Origin: an uncultured Lachnospiraceae bacterium
Lineage (GTDB): Bacteria; Bacillota; Clostridia; Lachnospirales; Lachnospiraceae
Assembly: GCA_910584965.1 (NCBI GenBank)
Contig: CAJUDZ010000002.1
Location: 124,001 to 188,000, forward strand
DNA length: 64,000 nucleotides
Direction: 5' to 3'
Of the stretch, positions 17,755 to 25,165 are shown piece after piece (position 1 is the stretch's first letter; the number at the start of each line of letters is the position of its first letter). The position numbers and the translations under genes were made by a program. Under the pieces are notes generated by a model. The model did no database searches and was not told the origin of the DNA. It saw only the letters and a program-made list of their open reading frames with translations.

Positions 17755-19092
17755 ATGGAAAATCAAAATGCTTATCTAAAACCGGTTACCTTAAAAAATA
17801 TTTTAAAATTTGCCATTCCGACCATTGCGATGACGGTCTTTATGTCTTTTTATACGATGGTGGACGGTCTGTTCGTGTCGAATCTGATCGGTACGGATGC
17901 GCTTTCGGCGATCAATCTGACCGCGCCCGTAATCCAGCTTGTGACGGCCATTTCCACGATGCTTGCCACCGGCGGAAGTGCGGTTATTATGAAAAAGATG
18001 GGAGAGCGGAAGAGCGAAGAAGCCAAAGAGGATTTTACGTTTCTGATTCTTGTGAATGTGCTGGTGGGTATTGTCATGTGCGTGCTTGGCTATCTGACAA
18101 TGGATCATATTTTCGCGGGAATGAATCTGTCCGCGGTTGTGGAAGGGTACTGTGTGGAATATTTAAGCCGTTACCTGATCTTTACCGTACCGATTCTTCT
18201 GATGAACAATTTTACGCTGTATATGATCGCCAGCGAGAAAGCGGCGCTTTCCCTGATCTGTTCCGTGACCGGCGGTGTTTTGAACATGGTGCTCGATTAT
18301 GTGTTTATTGCCGGCTTTCATATGGGAATCAGCGGAGCGGCGGTTGCAACCGGCCTGGGATATTCCGTGACGGCCGTCGCCGGATTGTATGTATTCAGCC
18401 GGAAAAAGAGCCTGCTCCACTTTAAGAAACCGGCATTCCGGCTTAGCGTGTTAATCAGTGCGGCGTCAAACGGGTGTTCGGAAATGGCGACTGCCCTTGT
18501 GACAGGAATTATTACGATGATGTTCAACTGGACGATGCTTCATTATGTCGGCGAAGACGGCGTTGCGGCGGTAACGATTATTATGTATGTGCTGATGTTC
18601 GCAAGTTCTCTGTACACAGGATATTCCTATGGAGTCGCGCCAATGATCAGTTTTTACCACGGAGAACAAAACCGTGCAAAGCTGAAAAAACTGGTTGGCA
18701 TAAGCCTGCAGGTGATCGCCGTTATTTCCGTCGTAACGACAGCGGCTTCTCTGCTTCTGACAAAGCCGCTGGTATCGGTATTTGCGAGACCGGATAACCC
18801 GGTATATGAACTGGCCGTAACCGGAAACCGGATATGTACCGCGGCGCTTCTTTTCATCGGGTTTAATATATTTGCCAGCGGGATGTTTACCGCCTTATCC
18901 AACGGCGTTGTTTCGGCGGTTCTCGCATTTTCCAGATCATTTGTATTCATGCTGATTACTATGATTGTCCTTCCGCTTATTCTGGGCGTGAACGGTATCT
19001 GGCTTGCGACGCCGGCGGCCGAGCTGATGGCGCTTGCCCTGTCTGCGTTTATGTTTTTCAGAGGCCCATTAAAAAAACAATCAGCACGATGA
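17755..19092 (+). CDS. MATE family efflux transporter (DinF/MepA-like)
   Basis: 445 residues from the ATG at 17755, which follows AAGGAGG; an earlier in-frame ATG at 17713 lies inside the promoter region. About 12 membrane segments are visible; FAIPTIAMTVFMSFYTMVDG and FVSNLIGTDALSAINLT are typical of the MATE group with MepA-like proteins. The gene is monocistronic, controlled by the dyad-containing promoter just upstream. The last 35 bases overlap the 3' end of the convergent NSS transporter gene, so transcription may interfere between the two. Substrate is unknown. Confidence 0.92.
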   Translation: MENQNAYLKPVTLKNILKFAIPTIAMTVFMSFYTMVDGLFVSNLIGTDALSAINLTAPVIQLVTAISTMLATGGSAVIMKKMGERKSEEAKEDFTFLILVNVLVGIVMCVLGYLTMDHIFAGMNLSAVVEGYCVEYLSRYLIFTVPILLMNNFTLYMIASEKAALSLICSVTGGVLNMVLDYVFIAGFHMGISGAAVATGLGYSVTAVAGLYVFSRKKSLLHFKKPAFRLSVLISAASNGCSEMATALVTGIITMMFNWTMLHYVGEDGVAAVTIIMYVLMFASSLYTGYSYGVAPMISFYHGEQNRAKLKKLVGISLQVIAVISVVTTAASLLLTKPLVSVFARPDNPVYELAVTGNRICTAALLFIGFNIFASGMFTALSNGVVSAVLAFSRSFVFMLITMIVLPLILGVNGIWLATPAAELMALALSAFMFFRGPLKKQSAR

Positions 19093-20410
19093 CGGGCAGT
19101 ACATACGTCATATACGGCCGCATCCAGCCGGCGACTTTTAATCCTTTTCCCTGATTTGCTTCTGCGGTGAGTTTGTTAAAACCCCAGCCGTAACGGTTTG
19201 TCGCAAAAATGACATAGGTCAGGCTTCCGAGCGGCAGCAGCAGGTTGCTTACGATGAAATCTTCCAGATCGAGCACGGTCGAGCCGGCGCCTCTTGGCTG
19301 GAAACCGGATAACAGGTTATAGCCGGCCGCGCAGGGCAGCGACAGCAGGATGACGGCCAGCATATTGATATAACAGGCTTTTTTCCTGGCCCACCCGAAC
19401 AAATCCATACAGCAGGAAATGATATTTTCAAAGACGGCGAGTACCGTTGAAAACGCGGCAAAAAACATGAAGACGAAGAACAGGCTTCCCCACAGCCGTC
19501 CCGCCGGCATATGATTGAAAATATTTGGCAGCGTCACGAAAATAAGGCTCGGTCCGCTGTCGGGATTGACACCATAGGCAAAACAGGCCGGAAAGATGAT
19601 CAGGCCGGAAACAATCGCAACAAAAGTATCCAGAACGGCTACATTCACGGATTCGCCCAGAAGCGTCCGTTCTTTCCCGATGTAGCTTCCGAAGATTGCC
19701 ATGGAGCCGATGCCCAGGCTGAGCGTAAAGAAAGCCTGGGTCATTGCGCCGCGCAGCACATTGCCGATGCCAAGCTCCGCCATCCGGCCGAAATCCGGCA
19801 GAAGATAGAAGAGGAGCCCTTCGGTTCCGCCTTTCAGGGTAATGCTGTTGACTGCGAGAATGACCATAATGGCAAGCAGAGCCAGCATCATGAATTTGGT
19901 GACCTTTTCCAGACCGTTCTGCAGTCCTATGGAACAGATCCAGAATCCAAGCAGTACGACGATGGCCATAAAACCGATCATCCCATAGGGATCGGCCAGC
20001 ATGTTTTCAAAAATTTTCCCGACGGTCTCCACATCCGTGCCGGCAAAGGTGCCGTCGGCCATATAAAAGAAGTAATGAAGCATCCATCCCGCAACCGTGG
20101 TGTAAAACATCATCAGCAGATAATTGCCGGCCATCGCCGCATATCCGTGCAAATGCCATTTCTGCCCCGGTTTCTCCAGCGTCTGATATAATTTGACGGG
20201 ACTTTTCTGAGATGCGCGTCCCAGCGAAAATTCAATGGTCATTACGGGAATTCCCAGAATAATCAGAAAAAACAGATAGCACAGTACAAAGGCTCCTCCG
20301 CCGTATTGTCCGGCCATATAAGGGAATTTCCAGACGTTTCCGATTCCAATGGCGCAGCCCGCGCTGAGCAGGATGAAACCCAGCCGGCTTCCAAGACGTT
20401 CTCGTTCCAT
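19058..20410 (-). CDS. NSS-family sodium-dependent amino-acid-type transporter
   Basis: 450 residues; the start MERERLGSRLGFILLSAGCA at 20410 follows GGAGG by 8 bases, while an upstream GTG would bury that site inside the gene. CAIGIGNVWKFPYMAGQYGG is the conserved first-helix motif of Na+:neurotransmitter symporters (LeuT fold). About 11-12 membrane segments follow, ending in YVLPVIVLIVFLMGL. Bacterial members import amino acids or related amines with Na+. It has its own promoter at 20497-20525 and converges with the MATE gene at 17755-19092. Confidence 0.93.
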   Translation of the reverse strand: MERERLGSRLGFILLSAGCAIGIGNVWKFPYMAGQYGGGAFVLCYLFFLIILGIPVMTIEFSLGRASQKSPVKLYQTLEKPGQKWHLHGYAAMAGNYLLMMFYTTVAGWMLHYFFYMADGTFAGTDVETVGKIFENMLADPYGMIGFMAIVVLLGFWICSIGLQNGLEKVTKFMMLALLAIMVILAVNSITLKGGTEGLLFYLLPDFGRMAELGIGNVLRGAMTQAFFTLSLGIGSMAIFGSYIGKERTLLGESVNVAVLDTFVAIVSGLIIFPACFAYGVNPDSGPSLIFVTLPNIFNHMPAGRLWGSLFFVFMFFAAFSTVLAVFENIISCCMDLFGWARKKACYINMLAVILLSLPCAAGYNLLSGFQPRGAGSTVLDLEDFIVSNLLLPLGSLTYVIFATNRYGWGFNKLTAEANQGKGLKVAGWMRPYMTYVLPVIVLIVFLMGL

Positions 20411-20496
20411 GTTTATTTCCTCCACGTTTTATTCCTTCAGCGAACAAGGGATACAGGCTTCTTATCCACTGAGCGTAAGAAAGTATAATATCCATT

Positions 20497-20525
20497 AGTT
20501 TATCATTCCGTATTCTTTTCGTCAA
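20497..20525 (-). promoter_or_regulatory. Promoter of the NSS transporter gene
   Basis: On the minus strand TTGACG (20525-20520) and TAAACT (20502-20497) are separated by 17 bases. The distance to the start codon at 20410 is about 85 bases. Confidence 0.7.
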
Positions 20526-20529
20526 ATAG

Positions 20530-20582
20530 AAATGCGGAGCAGATTATTTTGTGCATAATATATAAAATGATCTCCGCATTTT
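20530..20582. other. Long hairpin between divergent promoters
   Basis: AAATGCGGAG (from 20530) pairs with CTCCGCATTT (to 20581), and inside GATTATTTT can pair with AAAATGATC with one wobble, giving arms of about 19 bases with a small bulge. It lies between the NSS promoter and the AtuA-operon promoter and follows no gene on either strand, so it is not an obvious terminator. It may insulate the two units or be a regulator site. Confidence 0.5.
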
Positions 20583-20643
20583 AAAAAAAAGAAAGAGTAA
20601 TATGTGAAAAATGCTGATGATTGTAAATAATGATCGGATTTTG

Positions 20644-20673
20644 TTGACAATATTATATTATTAACCATATAAT
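20644..20673 (+). promoter_or_regulatory. Strong sigma-70 type promoter of the AtuA/ABC/ADP-ribosylglycohydrolase operon
   Basis: Consensus TTGACA at 20644-20649 and consensus TATAAT at 20668-20673, 18-base spacer in a very AT-rich stretch. A near-consensus promoter usually needs a repressor; the dyad at 20678-20688 is a candidate operator. Confidence 0.85.
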
Positions 20674-20677
20674 ATAA

Positions 20678-20688
20678 TTGTTAAACAA
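20678..20688. promoter_or_regulatory. Candidate GntR (FadR-type) operator at the transcription start
   Basis: TTGTTAAACAA is a perfect 11-bp dyad and fits the TNGTNNNACNA pattern known for FadR-subfamily GntR regulators. It starts 5 bases after the -10 box, over the expected transcription start. The FadR-type regulator at 32676-33380, near the end of the same gene run, is the natural candidate to bind it (inference). Confidence 0.6.
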
Positions 20689-20756
20689 ATAGACAATAAT
20701 AACGGATGAAAATGTTCACGCAAAGAAATGTCGAAAAGAAAGGCACGGTCTTTATC

Positions 20757-22157
20757 ATGAAAGAAATGAAAATTTTGGCCCCATGTGGAATTTTGGGATA
20801 CGGATTTCCCAAAGAGTCGTTTTTAAACGGAATGGCGGAAAAACCGGATGCGATCGTCGTGGATGCCGGGAGCACGGATGCGGGACCGCATAAACTCGGA
20901 GAAGGCGTCGCGATTGTCAGCGACGAAGCCAGCAGACGGGATCTGGAACTGATTATCACGGCGGCGGCACAGGCGGGGATTCCGGCGATAGTCGGTTCGG
21001 CGGGGGGCGCCGGCGGACGCGTTCATGTGGAACGGACGATGCGCATCGTTGCTTCCATTATAGAGGAGCATCGGTTACAGGATTTAAAAACGGCGGTGAT
21101 CTGGGCGGATATTCCCAAATCTTTTATCAAAGAGAAAATGAAAGAAGGAAAGATCGAAAAGCTGGGAAACCTTGTAAAAGAGCTGACGGAAGAACGGCTG
21201 GATGATTCCAGCGGCGTTGTGGCGCAGATGGGTCATGAACCGATTGTCAAAGCGCTGCGGGAAGGCGCGCAGTTAATCATATGCGGACGCGCTTACGATC
21301 CGAGTCCGTTCGCGGCGGTGGCGGCCTATTACGGTTTTCCGCTGGAATACGGCTATCATGCGGGCAAAATTCTGGAATGTGCGGCGCTCTGTGCGGTCCC
21401 CGGCACAACGAAAGACTGTATGCTTGGAACGATCAGGGAAGACGGATTTATCATCAGGCCCCTGTCCGGCATAAGGAAATGCACGCCGCTGTCCGTAGCC
21501 GCCCATACTTTTTATGAAAAAGAGCATCCCTATATCCTTCACGGGCCGGGAGTGGTCATGAATCTGGAGGCATGCGGTTTCGAGCAATACGGGGAAAACA
21601 GCGTTATGGTAAAAGGCAGCCGCATCGAAAAGGCGCCCCACTATCAGGTAAAACTGGAAGGCGCGGTCCGTGTGGCATACCGGACATTTGTGATTGCGGG
21701 AGTGCGCGATCCGATTATGCTTTCCATGCTGGAAGAGGTGGAAAGACTGGTGGAAGAACAGACGAGGGAATATTACGCGGATATCGACCCGGGCCGCTAT
21801 CAGATTCATTTCCTGAATTACGGTATCGATGCGGTAATGGGAGCGGCGGAACCGCTTGCAATGGAAAAAGGACATGAGGCCGGCGTTCTCTTTGAGGTAA
21901 TCGCGGATACCCAGGAACTTGCGAACGTCATTTGCTCTACGCTGCGTTCCACATTTCTTCATTACGGATATCCGGGCAGAAAATCGACGGCGGGCAATCT
22001 GGCCTTTCCGTTTGCGCCGAGCGATATCCCTTTTGGGCCGGTATATGAGTTCTCCGTCTATCATCTGATGGAGATTACGCAGGAGGAAATGGACGGGCTG
22101 TTTCCGGTTGTATTTGTGGATTGGGAAAAGGAGGAGCAAAAATGGAGGCCAAACTGA
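20757..22157 (+). CDS. AtuA-family protein (DUF1446, acyclic terpene utilisation type)
   Basis: 466 residues if it starts at the ATG at 20757 (MKEMKILAPCGILGYGFP), where relatives begin; an ATG at 20706 would add 17 residues. VDAGSTDAGPHKLGEG and GSAGGAGGRVHVERTMRI are conserved AtuA-family stretches, and later ICGRAYDPSPFAAVAAYYG. The family is named after Pseudomonas acyclic terpene catabolism, but most members have unknown function. It is followed by a DUF4387 protein, overlapping by 16 bases, a pairing seen in many bacteria that suggests one complex or enzyme. First gene of the operon behind 20644-20673. Confidence 0.85.
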   Translation: MKEMKILAPCGILGYGFPKESFLNGMAEKPDAIVVDAGSTDAGPHKLGEGVAIVSDEASRRDLELIITAAAQAGIPAIVGSAGGAGGRVHVERTMRIVASIIEEHRLQDLKTAVIWADIPKSFIKEKMKEGKIEKLGNLVKELTEERLDDSSGVVAQMGHEPIVKALREGAQLIICGRAYDPSPFAAVAAYYGFPLEYGYHAGKILECAALCAVPGTTKDCMLGTIREDGFIIRPLSGIRKCTPLSVAAHTFYEKEHPYILHGPGVVMNLEACGFEQYGENSVMVKGSRIEKAPHYQVKLEGAVRVAYRTFVIAGVRDPIMLSMLEEVERLVEEQTREYYADIDPGRYQIHFLNYGIDAVMGAAEPLAMEKGHEAGVLFEVIADTQELANVICSTLRSTFLHYGYPGRKSTAGNLAFPFAPSDIPFGPVYEFSVYHLMEITQEEMDGLFPVVFVDWEKEEQKWRPN

Positions 22158-22474
22158 AAGACTGTAAATTATATGACCTGGCAACGGTAATCCGTTCCAA
22201 AAACAGCGGGCCGTTTCAGATTACACTGGACGTATTATTTGATGACCCGGAGATTTACCGTAAAATAAAAGAAAGCGGAGCGATTTCCAGAGAACATATT
22301 GCGGCATTATATAAAATGGAAGAATCCAGAATCCAGCAGATCGTTTTTTTCGATACGGCGCTTGGGTTTAAAGTTACCTACGACCGGAGCATTTCCTCCG
22401 GCACATGCGGGGAGCGGGATGTATATGGAGCCCAGCAGCATGCGCCGCTTGCGGAAATGAGCATCAGAATTTAG
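22142..22474 (+). CDS. DUF4387 family protein
   Basis: 110 residues from the ATG at 22142, after AGGAGG; the start overlaps the end of the AtuA-family gene. LYDLATVIRSKNSGPFQITL and the ending GERDVYGAQQHAPLAEMSI match DUF4387 proteins, which in some genomes are fused to or directly follow AtuA-family proteins. Function unknown; probably a partner subunit of the upstream protein. No signal peptide or membrane segment. Confidence 0.85.
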   Translation: MEAKLKDCKLYDLATVIRSKNSGPFQITLDVLFDDPEIYRKIKESGAISREHIAALYKMEESRIQQIVFFDTALGFKVTYDRSISSGTCGERDVYGAQQHAPLAEMSIRI

Positions 22475-22490
22475 AAAGGACGGGAGAGAA

Positions 22491-23414
22491 GTGGGAAAGA
22501 CTGATATGAAGAAAAAAAATCAGGTTACGACCTGGCAGAGAGTCAAAAGATATAAATGGATTTATCTGATGCTGATGCCCGCACTTTTATATTTTGTTAT
22601 TTTTCGGGTAACTGCAATTATCGGCATGAAACTTGCTTTTTATGATTATAAGATTGTAGGAGAAAATACGTTTGTAGGGCTGAAATATTTCAAAATGCTT
22701 TTTGAAACGCCGGCTTTCTGGAATATCATGAAAAATACATTGCTGATCAGCAGCATCAAGATCTTTCTGCTGTTTCCGTTTCCGGTCATTTTCGCATTGC
22801 TTCTGAATGAAGTGGGCAGGACGCGGTTCGGGAAATTTGTACAGGTTGTTTCCTACATGCCCCATTTCCTTTCCTGGGTTATCATCGCGGGTATCTGGAT
22901 AGACGCGTTTTCGCAGGGAGGGATTGTAACCGGAATCATGAGGGCGTTCGGGATGGAATATAAGAACCTTATGGTGAGCAAATCCGCAATTATTCCGATT
23001 CTGACAGGGTCCGAAATGTGGAGAAGCATCGGCTGGGATTCGATTATTTATCTGTCCGCGATTCTGGGAATCAGCAAGGAGCTTTATGATGCGGCGGCGA
23101 TCGACGGCGCGGGAAGATGGAAGACGGCGAAACATATTATTTTACCGGCGCTGGCGATTCCGATGGTTACGGTGCTGATTCTGAATGTCGGCTTTATTAT
23201 GAGCGCGGGTCTGGATCAGATTCTGAACTTTTCAAACGACGCGGTGCTGAGCCGGATAGACATTATCGATACTTATGTATACCGGATTGGACTTGTGAAT
23301 ACCCAGTATTCCTTTGCGACGGCGGCGAGCCTGTTTAAGGGAGTGATCGGAACGACACTGGTTCTGATTACGCACTTTATTTCAAAGAAGCTTACCGGAA
23401 CCGGGGCGTGGTAA
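22491..23414 (+). CDS. Sugar ABC transporter permease (LplB type), second transporter
   Basis: 307 residues from a GTG at 22491; an ATG at 22506 is an alternative and would drop five residues. Six membrane segments are visible; the coupling motif is DAAAIDGAGRWKTAKHIILP near residues 203-222. It ends ITHFISKKLTGTGAW. It forms the channel with the permease at 23516 and is served by the lipoprotein at 26958. It differs clearly from the permease at 7170, so the two transporters are not recent duplicates. Confidence 0.93.
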   Translation: MGKTDMKKKNQVTTWQRVKRYKWIYLMLMPALLYFVIFRVTAIIGMKLAFYDYKIVGENTFVGLKYFKMLFETPAFWNIMKNTLLISSIKIFLLFPFPVIFALLLNEVGRTRFGKFVQVVSYMPHFLSWVIIAGIWIDAFSQGGIVTGIMRAFGMEYKNLMVSKSAIIPILTGSEMWRSIGWDSIIYLSAILGISKELYDAAAIDGAGRWKTAKHIILPALAIPMVTVLILNVGFIMSAGLDQILNFSNDAVLSRIDIIDTYVYRIGLVNTQYSFATAASLFKGVIGTTLVLITHFISKKLTGTGAW

Positions 23415-23418
23415 GTTT

Positions 23419-23452
23419 GGGAAGAACTTCCGAAATGCGCACCGGAGGGGTG
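23419..23452. repeat. Post-stop hairpin element, copy 1
   Basis: GGGAAGAACTTCCGAAAT begins 4 bases after the permease stop codon, followed by CACC...GGTG, a small hairpin. Similar elements follow two other genes of this operon (24401-24432 and 28506-28560). Confidence 0.5.
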
Positions 23453-23515
23453 TTTTGGCAGGAAGTGAAAGATACCGATGTTCATGGATGAGTCTGCGCC
23501 GCCGAAGGCGGCAGA

Positions 23516-24397
23516 ATGAGAGGAAAGATGAAAAAGAAGATAACAATCGGACAGCTTTTGATCCGCATATGCCTTTTGACTGCGGCGCTGCTGATTTTAA
23601 TACCGATACTGAATATTCTGGCAAAATCCGTTTCCGATCCGAAACTGGTGCCGTATATGTCCGGCTGGCAGTTCTGGCCGAGCGGATTTGACCTGATCAA
23701 TTATAAACTGATTTTTTCCAATTCGCTTGTAACCCGTTCTTTTCTGAACAGTTTGTTCATCACCTTAGTCGGAACCGCGCTGAGCCTTCTGACGACGGGA
23801 TGCGCGGCGTATGCGCTGACAAGGCCGGGGCTTCCGTTCAAAAAACCGCTTATGGTATTTTTCATCATTATGATGATTTTTGAGCCGAGTGTGATTCAGG
23901 AATATTTTGTCATAAAAGACCTGAATCTGTTAAACAATATCTGGGTTATGGTAATTTATAATTCCGTCAACGCCTATTACCTCATTCTGATGATGCGCTT
24001 TTTTGAAGAAACGCCGCTTGCCCTGATAGAGGCGGCAAAGATCGACGGAGCGGGAGAGCTGTCAGTATTTTTCAGAATCTTTCTTCCGCTGAATAAGATC
24101 GCGTTTATGACGGTCGGCATGTTTTATGCGGTCGTGCGGTGGAATGAATATTTTAAGAGCAGCGTGTTTTTGCAGACAAGGGATACCACGGTGTTACAGG
24201 TGTTCTTAAAACAGTTTGTTGTAAACGGAGATTCTACGGCGATCGCTTCGTATGCGAATGTCGATCTGACATCTTTGAATATCGGCTCGTTGAAGGCCGC
24301 TACCATTGTAATTGTTATGGCGCCGATCATGGCGATGTATCCGCTGATTCTGAAGTATTATACAGGCGGCGTTATGGCGGGAGGCGTAAAAGAATAG
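23516..24397 (+). CDS. Sugar ABC transporter permease (YtcP/CUT1 type), second transporter
   Basis: 293 residues; the ATG at 23516 follows AAGGCGG, and a second ATG at 23528 follows GAGGAAAG at a spacing that is too short. Six membrane segments; the coupling motif EAAKIDGAGELSVFFRIFLP lies near residues 173-192. The end YYTGGVMAGGVKE is family-typical. A 100-base gap with a hairpin element separates it from its partner permease. No ATPase gene is present in the operon. Confidence 0.93.
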   Translation: MRGKMKKKITIGQLLIRICLLTAALLILIPILNILAKSVSDPKLVPYMSGWQFWPSGFDLINYKLIFSNSLVTRSFLNSLFITLVGTALSLLTTGCAAYALTRPGLPFKKPLMVFFIIMMIFEPSVIQEYFVIKDLNLLNNIWVMVIYNSVNAYYLILMMRFFEETPLALIEAAKIDGAGELSVFFRIFLPLNKIAFMTVGMFYAVVRWNEYFKSSVFLQTRDTTVLQVFLKQFVVNGDSTAIASYANVDLTSLNIGSLKAATIVIVMAPIMAMYPLILKYYTGGVMAGGVKE

Positions 24398-24400
24398 TAT

Positions 24401-24432
24401 GAGAAGAACTTCTAAATCTCATACCGTGTGAG
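24401..24432. repeat. Post-stop hairpin element, copy 2
   Basis: GAGAAGAACTTCTAAAT starts 4 bases after the permease stop, followed by CTCAT...GTGAG, which can form a small stem. The core GAAGAACTTC is identical to copy 1 at 23419-23452. Confidence 0.5.
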
Positions 24433-24454
24433 AAAAACGGAGCAGAAAGGCGGA

Positions 24455-25165
24455 ATGGAGATGGGACTGGACGAACAGGTTTATATACCGGAGGGGCGAT
24501 ATATTTACCGGGTGGAACACCGGATTATGGAGGGTGACTGCGAATACGACCACGGGCCGAGGATGGTCCGGGTTCCGGCGCTTCTCGCGGACAGGTATCC
24601 GGTGACGAACGAGAGATTTTACCGGTTCTTACAGGAATCCGGTTATCGGCCGGAAGATACGCGGAATTTTCTGCGGCATTGGGAAGACGGCAGATTCCGG
24701 GAAGAAGACCGGAAAAAGCCGGTCGTGTGGGTCAGCCATAAAGACGCGAAAGCGTTTGCCGGATGGTACGGCATGAGGCTTCTGACCGATTATGAGTGGC
24801 AGTATGCGGCGGGCGGAACGGAAAAATACAGGTACCCGTGGGGGGACCGGTACGACGGTCTGAAATGCAACGATACCGGGGAAGAAACACTGACGCCGGT
24901 GGATGCTTACCCGGAGGGGGCATCTCCTTTCGGACTCTGTGATCTGTGCGGAAATGCCCACGAATGGACGGAAGAAGTCCTGGATGACGGCATGCACCGG
25001 TTCGTGCTTCTGAGGGGCGGCGCAAGTTATCGGGGGGCGCATTTCTGGCATGCGGAAGGCGGTGCGAAACCCAATAACTGGCATCTGAAATTCCAGCTTT
25101 TAAACGAAGGGATGAACCGATGTGCCACCGTTACCTTCCGTTGTGTAAAGGAGGCGGCAGAATGA
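24455..25165 (+). CDS. Formylglycine-generating-enzyme-like (SUMF1 fold) protein
   Basis: 236 residues from the ATG at 24455 after AAAGGCGGA. The sequence follows the FGE/SUMF1 fold: VPALLADRYPVTNERFYRF, PVVWVSHKDAKAFAGWYGMR, YEWQYAAGG, YPWGDRYDG, GLCDLCGNAHEWTEEV and LRGGASYRG. In true FGEs a pair of Cys near the C-terminus binds copper and oxidises the sulfatase Cys; here the end reads NRCATVTFRCV and the usual Cys pair is not clearly present. No sulfatase gene is nearby. It may have another role, as do EgtB-like or pilus-linked relatives. Its stop overlaps the next start (ATGA), so it is tightly coupled to the glycosidase-like protein. Confidence 0.8.
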   Translation: MEMGLDEQVYIPEGRYIYRVEHRIMEGDCEYDHGPRMVRVPALLADRYPVTNERFYRFLQESGYRPEDTRNFLRHWEDGRFREEDRKKPVVWVSHKDAKAFAGWYGMRLLTDYEWQYAAGGTEKYRYPWGDRYDGLKCNDTGEETLTPVDAYPEGASPFGLCDLCGNAHEWTEEVLDDGMHRFVLLRGGASYRGAHFWHAEGGAKPNNWHLKFQLLNEGMNRCATVTFRCVKEAAE

